Positions 1 through 6,170 of a DNA stretch of 64,000 nucleotides are shown here, piece after piece. The position numbers and the translations under genes were made by a program. The stretch is from Streptomyces sp. CBMA152 (GTDB lineage Bacteria; Actinomycetota; Actinomycetes; Streptomycetales; Streptomycetaceae), in assembly GCF_014596475.1 (NCBI RefSeq), contig NZ_MECJ01000001.1, forward strand, positions 140,168 through 204,167, read 5' to 3'. How positions within the stretch are numbered: the stretch's first letter is position 1; the number at the start of each line of letters is the position of its first letter. The notes beneath the pieces were generated by a model that saw nothing but the letters and a program-made list of their open reading frames with translations, did no database searches and was not told the DNA's origin.

Positions 1-1001
1 GCGATCAGGCGCTCCTGCGGTACGACACCGAGCAGCGCACCGTCGGCGCCCTTGACGGCGACGGGGTGCGGGACCCTGGCCGCGACCGCGCACAGGTCGG
101 CCACCGAGGTGTCCAGGGTGACGCTCTCGCAGTCGCACTCCCCGGCGTCCGCGCGCTCCGGCTCGGTCATCACGGATACGGCGGTGAGCACCCGGGAGCG
201 GTCGACGTCCTGGATGAACGAGGCCACGTAGTCGTTGGCCGGGGCCAGGAGGATGTCCTCGGCGGTGCCGAGCTGGACGATCCGTCCGTCGCGCATCACG
301 GCGATGTTGTCGCCGAGCCGCATGGCCTCGTTGAGGTCGTGGGTGATGAAGACGATGGTCTTCTTGAGCCGCTTCTGCAGTTCGAGCAGCTGGTCCTGCA
401 TGTCGCGGCGGATCAGCGGGTCGAGCGCGCTGAACGACTCGTCCATCAGGAGCAGGTCGGCGTCGGTGGCGAGCGCGCGGGCCAGGCCCACGCGCTGCTG
501 CATACCGCCGGAGAGCTCGTCGGGCCAGGAGTCGCCCCAGCCGGCCAGCCCGGTCAGCTCCAGGGCCTCGGCGGCGCGCATCTCGCGTTCGGCGCGCGGC
601 ACGCCCTGGACCTCCAGGCCGTAGGCGGCGTTCTCCAGGACACTGCGGTGCGGGAAGAGCGCGAAGTGCTGGAAGACCATGCTGATCTTGGTCGAGCGTA
701 CGGTGCGCAGCTCGCTCGCGGACAGGCTGGTCAGGTCCTGTCCGTCGAAGAGGACGCGGCCCGAGGTGGGCTCGATGAGCGCGTTGAGCATCCGCAGGAG
801 GGTGGACTTCCCGGATCCCGAGAGTCCCATCACCACGAAGATCTGGCCGGGCTCCACCGTGAACGAGGCGTCGATCACCGCCGCCGTCGTCCCGGCCGCG
901 CGCAGCTCGTCGCGGTCGGCACCGCCTGCGAGCTTGCGCACCGCTTCGTCGGGTCGTCTGCCGAACACTTTGTAGAGCTGCTCGGCTTGCAGCCTGGACA
1001 C
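1..1001 (-). CDS. proV: Glycine betaine/quaternary-amine ABC transporter ATP-binding protein (3' end outside window)
   Basis: This is the ATPase of a ProV/OpuAA-type osmoprotectant importer, which powers uptake of glycine betaine or proline betaine through a partner permease at the inner face of the membrane. The reverse-strand translation begins MSRLQAEQLYKVFG and shows the N-terminal extension typical of the family, Walker A (GLSGSGKST), Q-loop (VFQHFALFPH), signature (ELSGGMQQRVGLARAL) and Walker B (LLMDESFSALDP). The end seen here runs into a CBS-like C-terminal region. The GTG at 1001 has GTGAGG five bases upstream; an in-frame GTG at 1007 is less well placed. The permease and binding-protein genes expected downstream would lie outside the window. 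The substrate is inferred from the family. Confidence 0.93.
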   Translation of the reverse strand, partial: MSRLQAEQLYKVFGRRPDEAVRKLAGGADRDELRAAGTTAAVIDASFTVEPGQIFVVMGLSGSGKSTLLRMLNALIEPTSGRVLFDGQDLTSLSASELRTVRSTKISMVFQHFALFPHRSVLENAAYGLEVQGVPRAEREMRAAEALELTGLAGWGDSWPDELSGGMQQRVGLARALATDADLLLMDESFSALDPLIRRDMQDQLLELQKRLKKTIVFITHDLNEAMRLGDNIAVMRDGRIVQLGTAEDILLAPANDYVASFIQDVDRSRVLTAVSVMTEPERADAGECDCESVTLDTSVADLCAVAARVPHPVAVKGADGALLGVVPQERLI

Positions 1002-1026
1002 ATACACCTCACGGGTAGAACGGAAA

Positions 1027-1055
1027 ACGGCCCGCATCCCCCGCTCGCGGGCCGT
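1027..1055 (-). other. Hairpin in the leader of the proV-like gene
   Basis: Inverted repeat ACGGCCCGC (1027-1035) and GCGGGCCGT (1047-1055) forms a perfect 9-bp stem with an 11-base loop. It lies about 26 bases upstream of the GTG start of the ABC ATPase, so it would be in the 5' leader of that transcript. There is no U-tract after it, so it is not a standard terminator. It could affect mRNA stability or translation; no known riboswitch class is recognised. Confidence 0.4.
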
Positions 1056-1273
1056 GGAGCGGTACGGAATCTGTCCGCTTCCTCATGCAGTAGTTGAAAC
1101 TGACACCGAGGGCCACTCCAGCGCCGCGCCTGCCCGGCCTTACCTGGAGCAAACGCGAAGGTGATCCAGTTCACTGCGCGAAGGGGTTGCCGAGAGCGGG
1201 GTGCGGCATCTGCGGGGTACGGCTTCAGCGGTGAGCAGAGGTGACTGTCAGTGGGGTGCGGCATCATCGGGGT

Positions 1274-2197
1274 GTGACGCGACGCCTGATGCTCCTCGAC
1301 ACCGCTTCCCTGTACTTCCGGGCCTATTTCGGGGTCCCCGACACCGTCCGGGCCCCGGACGGCACCCCGGTCAACGCCGTGCGCGGCCTGCTCGACTTCA
1401 TCACCCGCCTGGTCCAGGACCACCACCCGGACGACCTGGTGGCCTGCATGGACGCGGACTGGCGCCCGCACTGGCGGGTCGAGCTGATCCCCTCCTACAA
1501 GGCGCACCGGGTGGCGACCGAGACCGCCGAGGGCGTCCCGGACGAGGAGGAGGTCCCGGACACGCTCGCGCCGCAGGTCCCGGTGATCGAGGCGGTCCTG
1601 GACGCACTGGGGATCGCCCGGGTCGGGGTCGCGGGATACGAGGCGGACGACGTGATCGGCACGCTGTCGGCGGCGGCCCCCGGCCCGGTCGACATCGTCA
1701 CGGGCGACCGCGACCTGTTCCAGCTGGTCGACGACAAGCGCGGCGTGCGCGTCCTCTACCCCCGCAAGGGCGTCGGCGACTGCGACCTGATCGACGACGA
1801 CCTCATCCGTACGAAGTACGGAGTACGGGCCGATCAGTACGCGGACTTCGCGGCCCTGCGTGGCGACGCCAGCGACGGCCTGCCGGGCGTCAAGGGCATC
1901 GGCGAGAAGACGGCGGCGCAGCTGATCACGGAGTACGGCGACCTGGCGGGCGTGCGCCGGGCGGCCGAGGACCGCACCTCCAAGCTGACGCCCGCCAAGC
2001 GCAAGGGCATCATCGAGGCCGCCGACTACCTGGACGTGGCGCCGAAGGTGGTCCGGGTGGCCCTGGACGTGCCGCTGCCCGACTTCGACCCGGCCCTGCC
2101 GGACGAGGCGCTGCACCCGGAGACGCTGGACCAGCTGGCTGAACGCTGGGGCCTGGGCAGCTCACTGCCCCGCCTGCTCACCACCCTGCGACCGTGA
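1274..2197 (+). CDS. 5'-3' exonuclease (PIN/H3TH, FEN-like)
   Basis: A 307-residue stand-alone homologue of the 5' nuclease domain of DNA polymerase I, expected to remove flaps or RNA primers during replication and repair. The start MTRRLMLLDTASLYFRAYFG carries the first metal-binding Asp. DADWRPHWR and YKAHR form the arch region, YEADDVIGTL and VTGDRDLFQLV supply further acidic metal ligands, and LPGVKGIGEKTAAQLI is the helix-hairpin-helix DNA-binding motif. The chosen GTG at 1274 matches the usual family start; an in-frame ATG at 1241 would add 11 residues without family support. It is divergent from the betaine ATPase and just upstream of an iron-regulated gene. Confidence 0.9.
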   Translation: MTRRLMLLDTASLYFRAYFGVPDTVRAPDGTPVNAVRGLLDFITRLVQDHHPDDLVACMDADWRPHWRVELIPSYKAHRVATETAEGVPDEEEVPDTLAPQVPVIEAVLDALGIARVGVAGYEADDVIGTLSAAAPGPVDIVTGDRDLFQLVDDKRGVRVLYPRKGVGDCDLIDDDLIRTKYGVRADQYADFAALRGDASDGLPGVKGIGEKTAAQLITEYGDLAGVRRAAEDRTSKLTPAKRKGIIEAADYLDVAPKVVRVALDVPLPDFDPALPDEALHPETLDQLAERWGLGSSLPRLLTTLRP

Positions 2198-2221
2198 CAC
2201 GTATATCGCTTGAGCGAGGTG

Positions 2222-2241
2222 CTAACTTAGGTAAACCTAAG
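2222..2241 (+). promoter_or_regulatory. Iron box (DmdR/IdeR operator) before the siderophore-interacting protein
   Basis: CTTAGGT-AA-ACCTAAG (2226-2241) is a perfect 16-bp inverted repeat. The 19 bases from 2222 match the actinobacterial iron-box consensus at about 14 positions. It sits about 40 bases upstream of the start of the gene at 2280. In Streptomyces such sites bind the ferrous-iron repressor DmdR1, so repression in iron-rich conditions is inferred. Confidence 0.85.
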
Positions 2242-2279
2242 AAGATATGAACAGCAGAGCTGAAACAGGGGAGAGCACT

Positions 2280-3125
2280 GTGGCAGAACGAGCGGCCCGC
2301 AAGGCACCGGGAACGCACGAGGCGCGCGTGGTGCGCACGGAGTGGATCAGCGAGCACATGATCCGCATCGTTCTCGGGGGCGCGGGCAGCGGTGGTTTCA
2401 CTCTGGGCGACCACACCGACCACTACGTCAAGCTGCTCTTCCCGGCCGAGGGTGTGGCCTACCCCGAGCCGTTCGACATGGAGCGGATCCGCGCCGAGTT
2501 CCCGCGCGAGCAGTGGCCCAGCCAGCGCACGTACACGGTACGGAAGTGGGACGCCGAGCGCGACGAGCTGACCGTCGACTTCGTGGTCCACGGCGACGAG
2601 GGCCTGGCCGGTCCGTGGGCCGCCCGCGCGCAGGTCGGCGATGTGATCCGGTTCGTCGGCCCGGGCGGCGGCTACGCCCCGGACCCGGCGGCCGACTGGC
2701 ATCTCCTGGTGGGCGACGAGAGCGCGCTCCCGGCGATCGCGACCGCCCTTGAGCGGATTCCGGCCGGCGCCCTGGTCCACGCCTTCGTGGAGGTCGCGGG
2801 CCCGCAGGAGGAGCAGGAGCTGCGGACCCCGGACGGGGTGACGGTGACCTGGCTGCACCGGGGCGAGACCGCGGTGGGCAACCAACTGATAGCAGCGGTG
2901 CGGGAGTTGGAGTTCCCCGCGGGCGACGTCCACGCCTTCGTCCACGGCGAGGCGGGCTTCGTCAAGGACCTCCGCCGCCACCTCCGCCTCGACCGCCAGA
3001 TCCCCCGCGACCGCCTCTCCATCTCGGGCTACTGGCGCCTGGGCCAGGACGACGACGCGTGGCGCGCGGTGAAGCGCGAGTGGAACGAGCAGGTGGAACG
3101 AGAGCAGGAGCAGGAAGCGGCCTGA
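2280..3125 (+). CDS. Siderophore-interacting protein (FAD-dependent ferric-siderophore reductase)
   Basis: A 281-residue SIP-family flavoprotein that releases iron in the cytoplasm by reducing imported ferric siderophores. The FAD-binding signature QRTYTVRKWD is present, followed by DFVVHGDEGLAGPWA. The C-terminal half has the SIP domain with HGEAGFVKDLRRHL and SGYWRLGQDDDAWR. The GTG at 2280 is preceded by GGGGAGAG at good spacing; an in-frame ATG at 2247 lies close to the iron box and would be too early. Iron control is supported directly by the operator upstream. It is followed by a strong hairpin terminator, so it is probably monocistronic. Confidence 0.92.
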   Translation: MAERAARKAPGTHEARVVRTEWISEHMIRIVLGGAGSGGFTLGDHTDHYVKLLFPAEGVAYPEPFDMERIRAEFPREQWPSQRTYTVRKWDAERDELTVDFVVHGDEGLAGPWAARAQVGDVIRFVGPGGGYAPDPAADWHLLVGDESALPAIATALERIPAGALVHAFVEVAGPQEEQELRTPDGVTVTWLHRGETAVGNQLIAAVRELEFPAGDVHAFVHGEAGFVKDLRRHLRLDRQIPRDRLSISGYWRLGQDDDAWRAVKREWNEQVEREQEQEAA

Positions 3126-3133
3126 CGCGACCG

Positions 3134-3160
3134 GGGTGCGGGGCCAAGGGCCCCGCACCC
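3134..3160. terminator. Terminator between convergent SIP and ABC permease genes
   Basis: GGGTGCGGGGCC and GGCCCCGCACCC form a perfect 12-bp stem with loop AAG. It lies nine bases after the SIP stop codon and about 100 bases beyond the stop of the convergent ABC permease gene, so it can serve both. There is no long T-tract, as is usual in Streptomyces. Confidence 0.8.
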
Positions 3161-3184
3161 TACGAAGGGCGCCCCGCAGGGGCG

Positions 3185-3234
3185 TTAAGGGGCGCGGGGA
3201 ACTGCGCGACCAGCCCCCACCGGCCCGCAGACGA
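3185..3234 (+). repeat. Dispersed intergenic repeat, copy 1
   Basis: About 50 bases whose core, GGGGCGCGGGGAACTGCGCG, recurs at 44968-45016 and, inverted, at 52148-52178. This copy lies between convergent genes, after the terminator. It ends in a moderately conserved tail (GGCCCGCAGAC). Function unknown. Confidence 0.75.
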
Positions 3235-3257
3235 ATACCGCACCCGGCAGGCCACGC

Positions 3258-4088
3258 TCAGACGGACTTCTGATACGACCGAAACGTCCGGGTGGACAGC
3301 CACACAGCCACCACCGCGAGCGCGAGCAACGCCCCACCCCGCCCGAGGACGAGCCCCCAGTCCGGGTCGGCGGACGAGGCCGAACGCCCCACCGCGATAC
3401 CCCAGTTGAGCGGATTGAAGTCGGCCACGTGCCGCATCCACGAAGGCATCTGCCCCGGCGCCATGAACGCCGAGGACAAGAACGTCAGCGGCAGCAGCAG
3501 AAACGTGTTGATCCCGATGATCGACTCCCGCTCCCGCACCAGCATCCCCAACGCGTTGGAGAACGCGCCGAACACCGTACCGACGAGGATCGCCCCGACG
3601 GTCAGGATGAACATCCCGAGGAACCCACCGGGATAGTGCGCGCCACCGATCCGCCCGAGCAGCAGGATGATGACCGACTGCACGGCGATGCTGATGCCGT
3701 TCTGCGCGACGTTCGCGTTCATCAGCGCACTGCGGCTGACCGGCGTCGTCAGGAACCGGTTGAGCGTGCCGCGCTCGATCTCCTCCAGCGTGCCCATCCC
3801 GGCCCACATACTGGACCCGAGCGCGCTCATCACCACGATGCCGGGCACGAGGTAGTCCAGATACGACGTCGTACCGAACCCGCCGAGCTCGACGATCTTC
3901 TTGAACAGGTTCCCGAACAGGAACAGCCAGATCACCGGCTGGATCAGCGTGATGAGCAGATACGCGGGCTGCCGCACGATCGCCATCAGCTGACGCTGCG
4001 TCATGAACCAGGTCTGGGCGAGGGTCTGCGCGAGGCTTCCCGAGGAGGCCCGCGAGGCGGTGGCCAGAGGAACGGTCTGGGTGCTCAT
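3258..4088 (-). CDS. ABC-2 type exporter permease (DrrB-like)
   Basis: A 276-residue integral membrane protein of the ABC-2/DrrB family, the channel half of a two-gene exporter. Hydrophobic segments are visible from about residue 45 (LLITLIQPVIWLFLFG) onward, giving around six membrane spans. The ABC-2 loop motif LEEIERGTLNRFLTTPVSR contacts the ATPase. Its ATG overlaps the stop of the upstream ATPase gene by four bases (ATGA), which implies translational coupling. The substrate is unknown; DrrAB-type systems export hydrophobic drugs such as anthracyclines, and control by the upstream PadR gene is likely. Confidence 0.9.
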   Translation of the reverse strand: MSTQTVPLATASRASSGSLAQTLAQTWFMTQRQLMAIVRQPAYLLITLIQPVIWLFLFGNLFKKIVELGGFGTTSYLDYLVPGIVVMSALGSSMWAGMGTLEEIERGTLNRFLTTPVSRSALMNANVAQNGISIAVQSVIILLLGRIGGAHYPGGFLGMFILTVGAILVGTVFGAFSNALGMLVRERESIIGINTFLLLPLTFLSSAFMAPGQMPSWMRHVADFNPLNWGIAVGRSASSADPDWGLVLGRGGALLALAVVAVWLSTRTFRSYQKSV

Positions 4089-5152
4089 CGGGCATCTCCG
4101 GCGGTGACGAGGGCGGCAGCGGAGGCGGACGCGTCAGCGGACGCCGCTGCCTCGGCTTCGGAGAAACGGCGTCCGGCGTAGCGCAGATAGACGTCGTCGA
4201 GGGAGGGCCGGGCGACGGTGGCGGACGCGACGGCCGCCCCGGCCCGTTCCAGCGCGCCGAGCAGCGCGGGCACGGCGGCGGCGCCGTCGTCGGCGCGGGC
4301 GCTGACCCGGCGTCCGTCGATCAGGATCTCGTGCACACCCGGCAGCCCGCCGAGCGCGTCGCGCAGCAGCCGACCGGAACCGCCGCCCACCGCTTCACGC
4401 AGCTCCAAGTGCACGGCGTCCCCGCGCAGTTCGCCCTTCAGCTCGTCGGGGGTGCCCTCCACGACGACCCTGCCCCGGTCGACGATGGCGATGCGCTCGG
4501 CGAGCCGGTCGGCCTCTTCGAGGTAGTGGGTGGTGAGCAGGATCGTCAGCCCCTCGTCCCCGGCGAGCCGGGAGATCTCCTCCCACATGGCGGTGCGGGC
4601 CTCGGGGTCGAGCCCGGTGGTCGGCTCATCCAGGAACAGCACCTCGGGCCGGTGGACGAGCCCGAGCGCCACGTCCAGGCGGCGCTGCATCCCGCCCGAG
4701 TAGCCCTTCACGACGCGCTGGGCGGCGTCGGCGAGGTCGAACCGCTCAAGGAGTTCGTCCACACGCCGGGTCAGGGCCGCGCCCCTCAGCCCGTACAACC
4801 GGCCCTGGAGCCGCAGGTTCTCGCGTCCGGTGGCGACCGGGTCGGCCCCGGACCGCTGGGCGACGACCCCGATCGCGCGCCGCACCCGGTCGGGGTGGCG
4901 CAGCACATCGTGTCCGGCGACGGTCGCGGTGCCGCTGTCGGGGCGGGCGAGGGTGGTGAGGATCTTGACGGTGGTGGACTTGCCGGCGCCGTTCGGCCCG
5001 AGCAGCCCGAAGACCGTGCCTGCCTCGACGGTGATCTCCATCCCGCTGAGCGCGGTGACGTCACCGGGATACGTCTTGACGAGGTTGCGCGCCTCGACAG
5101 CGGGCGCGTGCGTGGTGTTGCGCGCCTGGACCGCCGGCGCAGTTGCGTTCAT
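4085..5152 (-). CDS. ABC exporter ATP-binding protein (DrrA-like)
   Basis: A 355-residue ATPase of the daunorubicin-resistance (DrrA) family. Walker A is GPNGAGKST at residues 52-60, the signature YSGGMQRR at 151, Walker B VLFLDEPTTGLDP at 171, and the switch His is in TTHYLEEADRLAER. The C-terminal domain of about 100 residues typical of DrrA follows and ends in an Ala/Ser/Glu-rich tail. The ATG at 5152 is preceded by GGAGAG. It is coupled to the permease by a four-base overlap and lies about 200 bases downstream of the PadR gene on the same strand. It energises efflux of an unidentified compound. Confidence 0.92.
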   Translation of the reverse strand: MNATAPAVQARNTTHAPAVEARNLVKTYPGDVTALSGMEITVEAGTVFGLLGPNGAGKSTTVKILTTLARPDSGTATVAGHDVLRHPDRVRRAIGVVAQRSGADPVATGRENLRLQGRLYGLRGAALTRRVDELLERFDLADAAQRVVKGYSGGMQRRLDVALGLVHRPEVLFLDEPTTGLDPEARTAMWEEISRLAGDEGLTILLTTHYLEEADRLAERIAIVDRGRVVVEGTPDELKGELRGDAVHLELREAVGGGSGRLLRDALGGLPGVHEILIDGRRVSARADDGAAAVPALLGALERAGAAVASATVARPSLDDVYLRYAGRRFSEAEAAASADASASAAALVTAGDAR

Positions 5153-5274
5153 GACGGGGGCTCTCCTGTGGTGAGCGTGGGGTCGGGTACGACGGACCGA
5201 TCCACGTGAGAGCGCCGGGCTATCCTTGGTGTGCCGCACCTCGATCGCCTGGCCTGCCACGTTGTGGGCCCGGT

Positions 5275-5332
5275 CCGGGGTTCGAACCCCGGTGAGTGCT
5301 GCTGCAACAGCGTTCGCCGGGGTTTTTCTTTT
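5275..5332 (+). terminator. Terminator-like structure with mutually exclusive stems
   Basis: CCGGGGTT (5275-5282), AACCCCGG (5285-5292) and CCGGGGTT (5317-5324) let the middle segment pair with either flank. The second pairing encloses a small GCTG/CAGC hairpin and is followed on the plus strand by TTTTTCTTTT, a good intrinsic terminator. No plus-strand gene is seen upstream or downstream, so it would end an unannotated transcript. GGTTCGAACC resembles a tRNA T-arm but no cloverleaf forms. Confidence 0.5.
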
Positions 5333-5352
5333 CTGTTCTCCTCCCGCGCCGA

Positions 5353-6012
5353 CTACTCGCGGGAGTGGTCCTCGTTCTCCAGTTCCCGCCATTCGGCGGG
5401 GACTTCGCCGGTCTCGTGCCACTGGCGCCAGCCCGCGACGCCGCTGAGCGTGCCGTCCGCGATCTCCTTGCGGAACCCGCGGACCCACTCGGTCTCGGCC
5501 TCGACCATATGGAGCTGGTACTCGGTCTCCACCAGGAAGATCCGGGGCAGCGTCTCGCTCAGCTTGCCCAGGACCGCCCGGGTCGCGGCGGCCTGTACCT
5601 CCAGTGTGCTCAGACGCTGATCGAGCAGCTCCATGACCTCGTCGGGCGGCAGCACCCCCAGGAGGGAGAGCGCCGTCTCGAAGATCGGGAACTCGTGCAC
5701 CGGCACGGAGATGATGTCGGCCATCCAGTCGGCCATCTCCTCGCGCCCGGCCGCGGTGAGCGCGTACAGCGTCCGCTCGGGGCGGTTGCCGTGCCGCTGC
5801 ACCTCGGCGAACTCGACGAAGCCGTGCTTTTCGAGGTTCTGGACGACGGTGTACAGCGATCCGTAATTGATCTTGATGCTGTACTCCTTGCCGCGTCGGC
5901 GCAGAGTCTGGGCGATCTCGTACGGATGCATGGCCGCGCGCTCCGAGAGCAGCACCATCACGGCCAGCGCCAGCGGATTGCGGAGCTTGCGCCGTCCCGT
6001 CGCCACAGCCAT
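5353..6012 (-). CDS. PadR family transcriptional regulator
   Basis: A 219-residue PadR-type repressor. The N-terminal winged helix begins at about residue 10 (KLRNPLALAVMVLLSERAAMHPYEIAQTLRRRG), with the recognition helix and wing in INYGSLYTVVQNLEKHGFVE and RPERTLYALTAAGREEMADWM. The long helical C-terminal half is the dimerisation arm (PadR_C). The ATG at 6012 follows GGAGACGAGGTG; an upstream in-frame ATG at 6072 would cover the repeated motif that looks like its operator. It lies immediately upstream of the DrrAB-like exporter, an arrangement typical of ligand-responsive PadR control of efflux genes. Confidence 0.9.
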   Translation of the reverse strand: MAVATGRRKLRNPLALAVMVLLSERAAMHPYEIAQTLRRRGKEYSIKINYGSLYTVVQNLEKHGFVEFAEVQRHGNRPERTLYALTAAGREEMADWMADIISVPVHEFPIFETALSLLGVLPPDEVMELLDQRLSTLEVQAAATRAVLGKLSETLPRIFLVETEYQLHMVEAETEWVRGFRKEIADGTLSGVAGWRQWHETGEVPAEWRELENEDHSRE

Positions 6013-6040
6013 CACCTCGTCTCCGAATACTCGCCACCGA

Positions 6041-6083
6041 ACATATCGCGAGTTGAGCGGGCCGTCAACCACGACATATCGCG
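6041..6083 (-). promoter_or_regulatory. Candidate PadR operator (direct repeats)
   Basis: ACATATCGCG occurs at 6041-6050 and again at 6074-6083, 33 bp apart (about three helical turns), in the promoter region of the PadR gene. In the gene direction the motif reads CGCGATATGT. PadR proteins usually bind AT-containing repeats near their own promoters, so autoregulation is inferred. The exact half-site symmetry is not resolved. Confidence 0.45.
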
Positions 6084-6110
6084 TCTATGGCCAGGCGTGG
6101 ACGCACACAG

Positions 6111-6152
6111 ACGGGTGGCCCCCGCCGGACGTATCCGACGGGGGCCACCCGT
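6111..6152 (-). terminator. Terminator of helY
   Basis: ACGGGTGGCCCCCG and CGGGGGCCACCCGT form a 14-bp perfect outer stem. After one C.A mismatch a further 4-bp stem closes on loop CGTA. It lies about 20 bases beyond the helicase stop codon, between helY and the padR promoter. Confidence 0.85.
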
Positions 6153-6170
6153 TGCGTACACCTGCCTGCG

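Noticed and set aside
875..2116. Minus-strand open frame spanning the exonuclease gene and the betaine ATPase promoter
   Set aside because: It has no motifs and overlaps two strongly supported genes and their intergenic region.
5225..5300. Possible tRNA because of GGTTCGAACCCC
   Set aside because: The T-arm cannot form a proper five-base-pair stem with a seven-base loop and no acceptor, D-arm or anticodon arm could be matched within 75-90 bases on either strand. The sequence is better explained as a palindrome plus terminator.
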